Positions 10,296 to 21,301 of a stretch of DNA of 64,000 nucleotides are shown here, in pieces. The notes beneath the pieces were generated by a model. That model made no database searches. It was not told the DNA's origin and saw only the letters and a list, made by a program, of their open reading frames with translations. Source of the DNA: Istiophorus platypterus (Eukaryota > Chordata > Actinopteri > Istiophoriformes > Istiophoridae). The stretch's first letter is position 1. Each line of letters opens with the position of its first letter. Made by a program: the position numbers and the translations under genes. The stretch lies in NCBI GenBank assembly GCA_016859345.1, contig CM029111.1, positions 18,245,214 through 18,309,213 on the forward strand, read 5' to 3'.

Positions 10296-12733
10296 TTTCC
10301 TTTTCAACGCTACTCGCCCACAGCCTTTTCCTCTGGAGCCACAGGCCCCAGCTTGCACCCCCCACCCCAGCCCCCGCCCACTCTTCTTCTACCCACGGAA
10401 GGACAGAGCAGGGCTGAATGAGAACGCAACGCCTGAAACGCTGCCCATTGCCCCGTCAATCCCCTCCCATCCTCTTCGATGTTCAATCAGAGTAACCACT
10501 GAAACGCCTCCTGGACCCGGAGTGAAACTCAACTATTTTTGTTTGTTTTCTTGTTTTGTGTGTTTTTTCATGTGACACAAAAACCGCGGTGCAGGTCACA
10601 AACGTGTCAAAGCAGTGGCCAAAATGCAGGGACAATTTGCGGGGGGGGCCGGCCCAGTGGCCCAGTAGCCCAGGAATTGCGTATGGTGGGTTAAACCAAT
10701 GTGGTACAGCGGGTCGGGGGCTTGAACTTAGAGGCGCCAGTGGGTGGATTTTCACCTGCCTCGGACCAAGCGACCCCCCCCCCCCCCACCACCACCACCA
10801 CCAACACCTCTGTCCTGCGTCGCCCCGCTGGTGGCATCACCCCATGGTGTCCCAGACGAAGACATTAACCAACATACCAAAAAAAGAGAAAAAAAACACA
10901 AAATACTCGAAAATCACAACTCGGTAACAGGATGTGTGAAATCCTGCAGGTATTTGGTCAGGGACGTTCATATTGTCCTGGGGGAGGAGGAGAGACATTG
11001 AGGTTCACAGGCAACTTTTGACAATAAAGTAAGCGAGTAATCATTTTTGTAGAGAAGTGTTGGTGTTTTCTACATCTACATTCTATTTGCGTCTATCTCC
11101 CCGGTTGACCATCAAAACTCATGCCCTGAGGAGCAGATTTTATTATTATTTCCGAGGGGAGATTACTTGAACTAATTTGGCCGGTTCTCTGGAAAAAGGA
11201 GGAACAATTCCTTAAAGTTGCTGTTGAATCATGGTGATGATAAAGTATCGTAAACAAAAATAACCCCAAAGCATTTTAGCTCGGGGACATTATTTGATCG
11301 TTGCCTAAATGCTGGATGATTAAAGACCATACTTACCCTACGTTCCTGCCAAAAATTCAATTGCAGCAAAAAAACCAAAAAACTTTGCAGCTCAACATCT
11401 GAGGAATGAACGATTCATTCATTCATTCATTCATTCAAGTGTTTCCTACGGTTTCGCCAGATTTTTCAACCAGATGTGCCATCTTGCTGTTTTCACCTTT
11501 TTTTCCCTTCTTTTATTTTATAAGCGCGACCCTACGCTGAAACACTGCAGGATTCTTTTTGTGCATGGAGAAATTTAAAAAAAAAAAAAAAAACAGAAAC
11601 AAATCAAAAACCAAGAGGTGTGATCCGTTTATATCGGCTGCTCCGTCGCTGCCGGGATGCAACGGAAAAATCCGAATGACCCGTTTGAGTTCTTGAATGG
11701 ATACAGTTGGAAACGCAGAGGGAAGGTCGGTAACAGAGCTGCAGGTACGACCGTTAATGTCAGATATAGAAGAAAAATCATGTCCAATTTGTCATTTGTC
11801 ACATTAGCATTAATAATGTATATTTTATAAAGAAAAAAAGCTTTGAGGAGAAAAGAGAAAAGAAAACGAGAGTGATAATCCGACCATGAATCTAGTCGTT
11901 TAGGGGGGAAATTGACAATAAAACACAACTGTGCACGTTTACCCGTGGGTTTCCCCCCCAATCCTACTCGTGATCAACGGGACACAGAACGCTGGAACCA
12001 AGCAACTAGCCGGCGGCCCGCTGAGATCTCCAGGGCTGCAGGTCCCTCCAGAGCCCTCGACCCCCCCCGGACAGCCATCACCATAGCAGGCCTCTTTCGC
12101 ACGTGCCCACTCTGACGGCCATTTTGTCCTCGTATGTCTGAAAAAGATTTTTTTGAAGAAGTGAGCTGAAGATGATAAACAGGATTGACTGTGAAACAAG
12201 TTCACCATCAGACCAACAGGTTACCGCAGGTCCGCTGAAAGTGTCAAAGGGAAGGCCTCCCATTTGTGTGTGGGCGACAGGTGAAGGCTACCCCTGAGGC
12301 AAGTTAGAGGGAGGCCGAGGCACCATGTCAGATTGGAGCCGGTGGTATCTCCCGCTCCGGAGAAAAATGCATGAGACAATTTTAGGTGGAGAGAAAAATT
12401 CACATTTCAGGCATTTCATTTGGCTGTCACTAAATGGGAGTGATATATCCTTGATGAGCCACAGAGGCCATGTAGGCTCGGGCTAAATCAAGCCAAAAAA
12501 AACAAAAAAAGAACAGACATGTGTTTGAGGAGTCGTGAGCGCATTTTGAAATTGCACCGTAATGTTGGCACCAGCCCACGGCATCCGCCTCCATTGTTTT
12601 CCCACTAATGCAAATCTGCTTTCTTTCGTCATGGCTGAAGCAGGAGATAAAAAAGCTGGTGACATGCTGAGAGGGAGGCAGAAACCAACAGCTGTGCAAA
12701 AGAGGATACCACCACCTCCGCCGCTGTCAGAGC
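10296..12733. other. Region upstream of the IL-17-like gene
   Basis: No exon was recognised. Landmarks are a C-run followed by a CCA repeat at about 10771-10804, a short (ATTC)n near 11414-11437 and an A-run near 11576-11593. The part from about 12140 to 12480 lacks homopolymers and simple repeats and has balanced composition. It may be conserved non-coding sequence, but conservation cannot be judged from one genome. Confidence 0.35.
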
Positions 12734-12736
12734 CCG

Positions 12737-12744
12737 TTTATACA
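12737..12744 (+). promoter_or_regulatory. Possible TATA box of the IL-17-like gene
   Basis: TTTATACA lies 90 bp upstream of the proposed ATG at 12834, which would place transcription start at about 12765-12775 and leave a short 5' UTR. GGGGAAAGC at about 12753 is a weak kB half-site look-alike. No other TATA-like sequence lies closer to the ATG. Confidence 0.3.
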
Positions 12745-12833
12745 AGCTGTCAAGGGGAAAGCACAGCGGCTGTTGTGTTTTGTTTTTTAACTCCGGTCCT
12801 AATAGCATTTTGCTCCTGCATCTGGGCCTAAGC

Positions 12834-13218
12834 ATGAAGTTCACCGCTCCTCTGGTGAGTATCATCAGTTATCTGGGGGGGGGGCTGCAGGTTGTAAACC
12901 TCTGACGCCGGCTGCCAAAAAAAGAGAAAAAGTCAGGTTGTTTTTCTCTCATGTGCTTCAGGGTTCAGGCCTGCAGACACACGCAGCGTAATTATGTCAG
13001 CCAATTATGTCAGTGTGTGTGCTTTTCCCGACCTCTTCCTACATCCTGATCCTGCCTTGCCTGAATATGATAATAAAAAAACTCTGGAAAAATAATATTA
13101 AAAACAGATTGCTCGATTGACCTGCCAAAAAAAAAAAATGTTTTACTCTTTTAAAGCGATTGCATGCATCTTATGATCTTGGCGGGGAAGGGTTACCTGT
13201 GTAGTTGCCTGTGATGAC

Positions 13219-13309
<91 letters not shown>

Positions 13310-14060
13310 TATATACATACATACATATTTGTGTTTCCAGATCTTCTTGGGGTTGATGGGGACAGTGTGCAGCAACCCCGTCTGCCAATCTCCCTGCAAA
13401 CCCACCCATGTTTTCCAAGAGCAATACTTCAAGCATGTGTCGGACCTCGGGAGCTCGTCCCTGGCTCCCTGGGAACTTGGGTGAGTAGTAAAAGGCTTCA
13501 CACCACCGAGCTGATGTTTCTTTTCCAGGGGCCCTGGTCCAAACAGGAGGATGACTGGCACTCGCTCACATCTGGCCCCTGGTGTTAGATTAAAAAAAAA
13601 AAGAGAGAGGAAAAGGAAAGGAAAGGAAATCGAGTGAGAATTGCAGGGAGTTTTTAGGGGTTTTTTTGTGCAAAGGGATACAGAACAAATCGACCCAGGA
13701 TTCTGTTCTGGGAAGAGAGCAAACATATCGACACCTCCTAAACGCCGTCTCCCCCCAGTGTCTCAGCGTCAGTGTTGTTTTGCCTCCCGGCCTCCATCTG
13801 TCCGTGGACATGTATGATTACCATTATTTCCTCTCTCCCTCTCCTCTGCCAGCGAGGACGTCATGGAGGGCAGGGAGCCTCAGACGATTCACTACGCCAT
13901 GTGCAAGAACTGCACTTTGAGGGACATGGTCGCTAAGCCCATCTACCTGCAGATCTCTGTCTACAAGAGGGTACGCCAGCCCATGCCCAACGACACTGAC
14001 GCCTGGTGCAGGTGCCCCTTCAAGCTGGCCGTCGGATGCACGTGCGTCACGAGGCAGTGA
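12834..14060 (+). CDS. Interleukin-17 family cytokine (IL-17N-like candidate)
   Basis: Three exons join in frame: 12834-12854, 13341-13480 and 13853-14060 (stop TGA 14058-14060), giving 122 aa. Both donors are GTGAGT; acceptors are TTTCCAG and CTGCCAG. The first exon encodes only MKFTAPL; residues 1-18 form a hydrophobic signal peptide, so the product is secreted. The IL-17 signature is clear: SLAPWEL at 47-53 matches the family S-PW-L motif, then IHYAMCKNC at 66-74, the strand AKPIYLQISVYKR at 81-93, and the terminal VGCTCVT at 114-120. Cys71/74 and Cys116/118 fit the four cystine-knot-fold cysteines, although the first pair is spaced C-x2-C rather than the C-x4-C of IL-17A. Candidate N-glycosylation sites are N73 and N100. 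Such cytokines signal through IL-17 receptors in mucosal and inflammatory defence. The protein is short for the family. Assignment to the teleost-specific IL-17N group is a guess; family membership is fairly sure. Confidence 0.85.
13224..13327. repeat. (TA)n microsatellite in intron 1 of the IL-17-like gene
   Basis: About 100 bp of TA repeat with a few G and C interruptions (TATGTA, TACATA). It ends only 13 bp before the acceptor AG at 13339-13340, leaving TTTGTGTTTCCAG as the only pyrimidine-rich splice signal. Repeat length is likely polymorphic. Confidence 0.97.
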
Positions 14061-14154
14061 CGGCGGCAGTGGCGGCCGGGGGGACGGCTCGCGGTGAGTG
14101 GGTGGAGTGTGCTGCGATAGCAGTGGATAAGTCTGCAGGGTCTTAAAAAAAAGG

Positions 14155-14160
14155 AATAAA
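14155..14160 (+). terminator. Candidate poly(A) signal of the IL-17-like gene
   Basis: AATAAA within GGAATAAATAAATAG, 95 nt after the stop codon. An alternative AATAAA sits at 14716-14721. Confidence 0.4.
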
Positions 14161-15366
14161 TAAATAGTTGCAATATGTTTAGAAGCAGTAGTTTGGCCTT
14201 GTGCCTTTGGAGTCTCTCTTTCTCATTCCCGGCAATGATACATCACTTGCTTCTGCTCTGGCCAAACTCTTGAAGATGCCTCTGCTCAGGCTCGTGTCCC
14301 GGGACACGCATCATGCCGCCATGTCCCCCCCGTGACAGGCCAAGTGTAATTTCTTTCTGGAGAAGGCTCATTGCCACAGTCCTATGAATGTCAGTGACAT
14401 GAATTAACAATATGACATGTTTTTTTTACATGATGAAAGTTTTTAAAAACCTCACCTTGTTTTTTTTCCCGGTGTCAAACGTTTCAGAGCAACATATATT
14501 TTCAGGGTGGGGGGGGGGGATTCAGTTTTATGGAAGAATTCCCCCCTCTCTGTGATATCATGCATTTTTTGTTACATGTATCATGTAATCTGCAGTGATG
14601 ACAGCATGTGTTCAGAAGTATATTTGTGTTCAATACAAATGTGAAAAATGATTTTTTATTGCATTATGTGCATCCTCAAATGTGCCTGAGTTTACTGTTC
14701 CTTTAACTTAACTTTAATAAATTCAGTCATAATCAGAGTGTTTGGACTTTTTTGTGTAAATCTACACCTACACAGTGCAGGAGATGCAGTCACCATCTAT
14801 TTCTGGTGAAGCCCAAGAAGAGCGGCGGACAGGATTGGGGGGGGGCTGTTAGGATCATTGCAAAACCTTCAGCTTGTGCCTCCTGGGGTCGTCCACCACT
14901 CGGATCAGTCCTCCTGAGGGTCTTTTGCGGTAAGACAGGGGTTTTGATTCGCTGCTCAAGCAACAACCCTATGAGCAGTCCTCTCTGAAAGTTTCCTCCA
15001 TCCTCCAGACCTCAGATTGATCCCGGTTGTTCCAGTAAACTGTCATTTCCTAAATAGGTTTTGAACTGAGGAAACAGCACCTCGAAAAGGTTTCGCTGTC
15101 TTCTCGCATCCGTCTCCCGCTTCGGGGATGTCGGTTATTTCGGTTCCCACAGAGCCGGGCAGCGGCTGAGAGGAGCCCAGGGCCGAGTCCGAGTATTTAT
15201 AAAGCTTTGAAAGTTGCAGCAATTTGCCTTCTTCCTTACGATGTCTGTGAACAAGAGAGAGAAGAAAGACAAACTATTTGCCTTTTGGAGAGCAGCTTTC
15301 TCGCTGACCCCTCTTGACCTTCCAACGTGTGCGGCAGGTTCCTCAGAAACCAACCGGCCTGCTAAA

Positions 15367-15630
15367 GCTGAAATGATTAGTTGTTAATCAGGTCGGCAGA
15401 AAATTAGAAAATCTAGATTAATCTTTTCTCAGGAAAAAAAGCCAAAAATTCCCTGGTACCAGCTTCTAAAAACACGAATATCTGCTCATTTACTCCGGTG
15501 GTAAAATCAACATTTTCAGGTTTGTGATTGTTGGCCAGAAAAAAATAATCTGAATAAATTAACATTTTTCACTGCTCTCTGGCATTTTATATACTGATCA
15601 ATCGATCGATTATTTAAACGGCAAATAATC

Positions 15631-15632
<2 letters not shown>
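15367..15632 (+). repeat. Dispersed fish repeat (ATTAATC/GATTAAT type), copy 1
   Basis: It starts GCTGAAATGATTAGTTGTTAA and ends in ATCGATCGATTATTT. It shares the ATTAATC-rich ends and diverged interior with 26595-26878, 41125-41415 and 50600-50850. I recognise this as a common percomorph repeat but cannot name its class with certainty. Confidence 0.5.

Positions 15633-15633
<1 letters not shown>

Positions 15634-15675
<42 letters not shown>
15634..15675. repeat. (TA)n microsatellite flanking the inverted repeat
   Basis: A 42-bp TA run directly abutting the left arm of the inverted repeat at 15676. More TA-rich sequence fills the hairpin loop at about 15825-15860. Confidence 0.95.
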
Positions 15676-15677
<2 letters not shown>

Positions 15678-15953
15678 TTCTGGTCCTGGTCCTGAAGAGG
15701 GACTCAGAGTCCAAATCTGTTTTTCAATTGTTCCCCATTTGAGTTCATATTGTGCTCATTTTGTGATAAATTGCTGTTTTTTTTTTCCTGTGTGTGTCAC
15801 AAAATAAACACTGAGAAAACATTGCCTATATATATATACATATATATATATACATATATTTATCACAAAATGAGCACAATATGAACTCAAATGGGGAACA
15901 ATTGAAAAACAGATTTGGACTCTTAGTCCCTCTTCAGGACCAGGACCAGGACC
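15676..15953. repeat. Large inverted repeat (95-bp arms, 88-bp spacer)
   Basis: The left arm 15676-15770 (GGTTCTGGTCCTGGTCCTGA to TTGTGATAAA) is the reverse complement of the right arm 15859-15953 (TTTATCACAAAATGAGCACA to CCAGGACCAGGACC), with only two mismatches by eye. The 88-nt spacer holds a T-run and TA-rich sequence. A transcript of either strand could fold into a long hairpin. It could be a foldback-type element, or two inverted copies of a short repeat mobilised within TA-rich DNA. It carries no coding sequence. Confidence 0.92.
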
Positions 15954-15975
15954 ATACTCTACATTATGTAGTACG

Positions 15976-16330
15976 GTGCAAAGCCTGAATTGCCGGATGA
16001 GGTTGAAGAGACTTGCAGACAGTCTTTCAGTGACAACTTTAAAATCACTTATCTTTTCTAAGAAATGGCTTCCTTTAAATCTTAGCACTGTTTTATATCC
16101 TATCCTCTGTTACCTTTTTTGTTGCTGCTATTATTGTCCTTATTATCTTGTATTTGCTATTATTTTTTACACAAATTAATTTTGTTTTATTTTATTTTAA
16201 AGGTCTAATTTTACTGCCTTTTTAAAAAAAAAAAAAATCTAAGTTCCTGATCTTTTAATCCTGTTTTAACCATGTTTAACCATGTTTCTGTATAAACCCT
16301 TAACTTTGTTTTTGATAAATAAAGTCAAGA
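15976..16330 (+). repeat. Possible degraded retroelement-like 3' end
   Basis: A frame reading RLADSLSVTTLKSLIFSKKW loosely resembles a C-terminal sequence I associate with fish LINE-type reverse transcriptases. It is followed by T-rich sequence, an A-run and AATAAAG near 16317. The resemblance is short and from memory. Confidence 0.2.
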
Positions 16331-16399
16331 CCTGGCGTTTTTTTATAAAGGGATTCCTTCTCATGTAAAGGCACATAAATGTCTAAAACATCACTGGAC

Positions 16400-17047
16400 G
16401 ATTTGGCATCAATATTTCCCTCAATAGCCTCGACAGCGGTTCAGAAGTATACACAAGTGTGTGGACAGGTCTGTGCGCTTAAATGTAGAACCAGCAGGTG
16501 GCGCCGCAGACGTTGAGGCGGAGGTGCCTTCTTGTTTCCGGGTCGACGACTCTTCCTTTCCTGTCGGCCATTTATCGCATACGGTGCGTTTCTGTCGAGC
16601 TCTCGCTATAAAATGTCTAAAAATCGGTCACATTTCCCCACGAAGCCGGTATTTACGTGAGATTAGTCAAAGTTAAAGTGCATATCCGGTCGTAGGTCGG
16701 GAGTCGATGGTGTTTGTCGGAGAAATTGTGCGTAAATAACGAGTTTTGTTGAGTGTGTGTGGAGCCACATGCGGCCGTGATGTTCGCCCCGTATGCTAGC
16801 TATTGCTAGCTGGCTAACGCCGTAGAGTCGCATTGTGTAAAAAGTAGCATTTTCTATATTTATGATATTGTGCAGGATTACATTGGGCTATTTTCTAGAA
16901 TGCGTCTGTTGAACTTCACACGGGTCTTTTAAAACGTGGGCTAACTTGCGTGTTAGCATCTGAACTCGTTCAAACCTCTGGAGACGTCTCGTTCACGTAT
17001 TTGTTTCTTTCAGATTTGTAGGCGACCACCTGCACAACCTTTCAAAC
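16400..17047 (+). promoter_or_regulatory. rps21: rps21 promoter, non-coding exon 1 and first intron
   Basis: This CpG-containing, GC-richer stretch precedes rps21. A pure pyrimidine run CTCTTCCTTTCCT at 16550-16562 is a good 5'-TOP transcription start, the mark of ribosomal protein mRNAs. TTCCGG just upstream (about 16536) is an ETS-type site and GGCCATTTA (about 16567) resembles a YY1 site; both are usual in such promoters. CTATAAAA at about 16604 would be downstream of that start. A plausible exon 1 donor is AC|GTGAGA at 16657, but others exist. The exon 2 acceptor TTTCTTTCAG ends at 17013, leaving 34 nt of 5' UTR before the ATG. Confidence 0.55.
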
Positions 17048-20000
17048 ATGCAGAACGACGCTGGTGAATTCGTGGACCTTTACGTCCCACGCAAATGGTG
17101 AGTTACAGCGAGATGGAGGATTTCTGGGGAACAGCCTGTGGTTCCGTTTTACACAGGAAAATACACTCGATAAACTACAGAAAATGTTATTCTGGGTTTG
17201 TCTTCTGTCTCTTTGGAAAGGTTCGTGCCTCAAACCAGTAAAATGTGGAAATTAGTGGAGCAGTGTTAACGACGGTGCCTGCAAGTGTAAAAAGACTTAT
17301 AAAGAAATCTTAAACAATCTCTTCAGATGGACGTAGTTAGCACTGTTTTAAGAATGTTCTGGTAAACCAACACAGCTGAAAGTTAGTTGGTCACTGACAG
17401 AAAAATAACCTTTTCACCATCGTCGCTAGCCGAAAATGCTGAATATTTGCAGGCCTCAGCCTCTGAAAAGAGATGATTTCCAGGTTTTCTCAGTCCTACA
17501 GCAACGTAAACTGATCTTTTTGGAAGTGTCTGGGGTATTTGTACCCTCAAAGAACAAAACAAAGACATTTTTAAAATGTCAACTTCGGCTTGTTGAAATG
17601 GTTTCATAATTTTATCCTGAAAGACGAATGCCAGGAGGCGCTATCAAGCTATAATGTTTAACTAACTGGTCTTTTTTAACATGCTCATTTTCTCTTAACT
17701 GGCAAGTGTTAATTGCTTTAAACAGACATCAGTCGTTTTTTATTGGTTAATCCCGCCATCCAATTTATGCACTCAGCTGACTCTTGTTACTGGAGATAAC
17801 AGGTTTTTTTACTGCTGGGAGGTACTGAAAAATAAAGTACAGCAAATTTTACAGTAGTTATGTTGATGCCACTTGCTTGTATGAACACATGAACTGCATT
17901 CAATTGTACTCAATGTTGTATTGAACAGGTCTTTAAAAGTCTTAAACTTGGTGACTGCTGCAGAAACAAAGGAATGATTGTGATATTTGATCCACATGAA
18001 AACCAAAACACTAATTTTGTGTGTGTGTTGCAGCTCTGCTAGCAACAGAATCATTGGAGCTAAGGACCATGCCTCCATCCAGATCAACATTGCTGAGGTA
18101 AAGAAGAAATGAGCCTTATAGCTGACCTAATTGCATCTGACAAACACATAAATGAACAAAATTACACCTGTTTGTGTAGATTGAGCCTATGTTGGACATG
18201 CTGTTGCTGATTAACCAATATTAAAACTTTTTTTGTTCTTTAAGTAAACCATAAATTATGCATAAATGTTTCATGCAAATACAAGTAGATGTAAATAAGT
18301 AAAAAAAAAAAAAAAAAAAAACTAACTATAACCATAACTAAATATAAAGCCAAATCAACCCGATTAAAAGCTTTTTTTTTCCCCTCCCCTTTAACAGGAT
18401 AAAGTGGGAATGCAGGTTCTATTGCTGTGTTTTGATTCTCAAAGTTTGACACCCCCCCCCCCAAAAAAAAAAAAAACATTTAAACTGATCCCCTTTTAAG
18501 GCCAAACTCTGCATTCTCCATTCTGCAAAAAGGGAACAATTATATGCTTTGACATCTGTCAAAAATGCGATGTTTATATTAGGTGGTCGCTTGATATTTA
18601 AAGTCTGTGTAGGTGGGGTTTTCTGTTTGAGTTCAGCGGTCTAAGTCACATTAAAAATATTTGATAGCAACCCTTTTTTTTCTCTTTGAGACAACAGTTT
18701 ACACCATGGCAGATATGTTGTTTGCTGACACATTTTACTGTTAATCTTTGAAACGCTATACAACACACAGTGGGCCCAGAGCTGGCAGTAAAATTTGCAT
18801 GCGAGTTAATGACAGGAGTAAACCACAACAACTTTGGGATTGAAAAGTTCAGGGAAAAGCTGTGACATAATGTGATGCTGGACCGTTTTAGTCATCAAGC
18901 TTGCTCCACCACCTGGAACAGGGAAAATGACCCAAGTGGCTTCGTCAGCAGATGCACAGACTCTAAGCGAACAGTTGTCGCCTTAACTCCGTTCTCCTCT
19001 GTAAACAGTCGTGAGTTGTCGGAGGCGAAACGCTGTTACACTGGAGAACGTCATCAGTCAGATTTTCTCGCTCCAACTTTTTTTTTTATCACAAACGCCA
19101 CGTACTTTAAAAGCTGTTTTCCTTTTTTGGTATAGTTGTTCTACCATTACAGGCAACTGATTTTCTTTGTGATGTGAAAATCAAATGGCAAACTGGCTTC
19201 ATTTGTCACCCATCTCAATGAGATCAAGCCTGCATATTTTTTTTTATTTTATTTTTTCAAATATAACATTATGGTTGTGTGTTGATTTAATTCAGTTGCA
19301 GATGGTTTTAAAAGGTCTACACTAATATATGGCACAGCTATAGTATTATCTTCATTGTGATTATTATACAACTCCAGCAGGTTCATAGAGGATATTAATT
19401 TGTTCTCATACCACTTGAGTGAATAGAAATCAGCAGATGCCTTAGACAAGACATTCAGTAAATCTAAAACTGCACAGTGTGCTGTTGAAATGATGCAAAC
19501 TGTTAATGATGTGTCCTAATTGGAGTTTAATCGCTGTAACTTGACCGGATGCTGGTATCGTACTTCTCAATATGTTGGCAGGTTGTGTGTGCTGTGGTCA
19601 GTGTCTAGAGTTGGCCGAGACCCAGTGCTCTCAATCACAACGGTTTTGTCTCACTTTTTCGAGACTGCTGTGAAACCGATTCTGTGTCAGTGGAAAAATA
19701 TTTTTATATCTTTTATTGTAAGAAGTTGAATATAAAAAAAGGCTTCAGTTAGCTGAAAATGTTTTTTTTGTTGTTAGTGTTTTTGTTTTTTTTTAATGTC
19801 CTCTAGTCCTTCTCACCCAGTGCACATTGTCCTCTGCAGGTTGACAAGGTGACTGGTCGTTTCAATGGTCAGTTCAAGACCTACGCCATCTGTGGCGCCA
19901 TCCGCAGAATGGTGAGTCATAGTTGAAGCCTGCTGCATTTTACTCTGCCCGACGTCACATGAGCACAGAAAAAATCCCTTGGCCAGTTAATTTGCTCGAC

Positions 20001-21264
20001 CGTCCTCATTAACACTTGAGAAGCAGGGGATTATTCTTACCTTGAGACTCTGGGTAAAATGTGCCAGTTACGTGCTTTAGTCGTGACTTTAATTCTTCAT
20101 TGATCTGCCCTGTCTGTGAAACAGAATTTGTAGATTAAATATGTCATGATTTAAAACAAAGTGTGCATTAACTCACATTTTTCTTGTTAACAAGTACTTG
20201 CATAGGCTCGGTGATTTATTCTGTATCCCTCATTGAATGTGTGTACTGAGTTTCAACCTAATGTTATATTTAGTCATTTACGCTGTAATTATTTTCAAGT
20301 ATGGAATACTTTGTGTAGATGTGCAGGGCCACAGATTTTTGAGGCTTATACATAAATTCATTTTTAGACATTCAAAAGAAACATCTCGACCTGGACCCCT
20401 TAGAATTTATTGAATAATGGCGACACTGTTGCTAAGTTACCTCAGACCTAGTTTGTCGTTTCTCCACTGAAGTGTCTGGTAACTTACTGGCTGTAGACCG
20501 ATGATATCGCTTTTGCCAATTTATTTATTGGCCTAGCTCTTATACAGACTGAAAGATTCTACTTGGCTAAATCAATTCTGGTCTGCAGTGAAATGGCTTC
20601 GACCTAAGTGTGTTGGGGGGGGGGCGCACGACCCACATTCTCTAATGTAAACCTTTCTCTGCTTTAGGATTAACTGTTCTGTTTTTTGGTTTTTCCTTCC
20701 TCCTACAGGGGGAGTCTGATGACTCCATCCTGAGGCTGGCAAAGAACGACACCATTGTCGCAAAGTAAGAAACCTGTCCTAAAAATTTATAACCACAACT
20801 GACGTGAGAGATTAATGTGTGTATATACAAAATAGGAATATTATACTGTACAATACAGAAAACGTGCATGATTAGGGTCGGCGATTACTCCATGGAAGAA
20901 AATCAAAATTCACTTCTGAAAACGATTTGGAAACACAGGCTTTTTTGACATTTTGGCAGGTCACTGTCGGACATATAGAGGTGTAAACAATATCATCGAT
21001 GGTTCAGTTCTGTTAACGTTTCCCGATAAGCTAGGACAGTGAGCGAGCACAACACCATGTCCCCAAAACCGAGTCAGCTACATGGAATTTGGCCATCATT
21101 CATTTTTATTATTAACCCCTCTGCGTTTTCTACTGCGACCTGTTGAAATGTGACATGTCAAATTCAGGCGGGATGTTTATAGGAGTCTAGTTCAGTGTCT
21201 AGTGACAGCTTGGATACTGACTAAAACCTTTTCCCTCTTGCTTTTGTTTCACAGGAACTTCTGA
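17048..21264 (+). CDS. rps21: 40S ribosomal protein S21 (eS21)
   Basis: This is a component of the small ribosomal subunit. Five coding exons join exactly: 17048-17097, 18034-18097, 19840-19911, 20709-20764 and 21255-21264, totalling 252 nt or 83 aa, the family length. The product begins MQNDAGEFVDLYVPRK, contains CSASNRIIGAKDHASIQ and VDKVTGRFNGQFKTYAICGA, and ends DTIVAKNF, almost identical to mammalian RPS21. Differences include INIAE for human MNVAE and NDTIVAK for ADGIVSK. Donors are GTGAGT, GTAAAG, GTGAGT and GTAAGA; all acceptors are CAG, or ACAG before the last two exons. The final coding exon supplies only 10 nt (end of Lys, Asn, Phe, stop). If the last intron is retained, AAG is followed at once by TAA. 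Introns of 936, 1742, 797 and 490 bp contain no snoRNA that I could support. Confidence 0.98.
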
Positions 21265-21295
21265 GTGTGACGCGGGAGCTGTGGGAACTTTGTAA

Positions 21296-21301
21296 AATAA
21301 A
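21296..21301 (+). terminator. rps21: Poly(A) signal of rps21
   Basis: AATAAA 31 nt after the TGA stop, followed by a GGTGG and A-run and then TTGTTGCCTTTGTTGTG, a suitable GT-rich downstream element. The very short 3' UTR is typical of ribosomal protein mRNAs. Confidence 0.85.

Larger units (their letters stand above)
14061..15633 (+). other. 3' UTR of the IL-17-like gene and downstream flank
   Basis: AATAAA signals occur at 14155-14160 (95 nt after the stop) and 14716-14721. The near one gives a short UTR; the far one would give about 670 nt of AT-rich UTR, as is common for cytokine mRNAs. Further on lies a dispersed repeat (see 15367). No other gene was recognised. Confidence 0.45.

Noticed and set aside
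13193..13726. Minus-strand 177-codon frame over the TA repeat
   Set aside because: It is antisense to the IL-17-like gene and its length comes from the Tyr/Ile-coding TA repeat.
18098..21254. snoRNA genes in rps21 introns (C-box-like ATGATGT near 19506, GATGATA near 20500)
   Set aside because: No matching D box with terminal stem or H/ACA fold was found; ribosomal protein introns often host snoRNAs, so a covariance-model search would be the decisive test.
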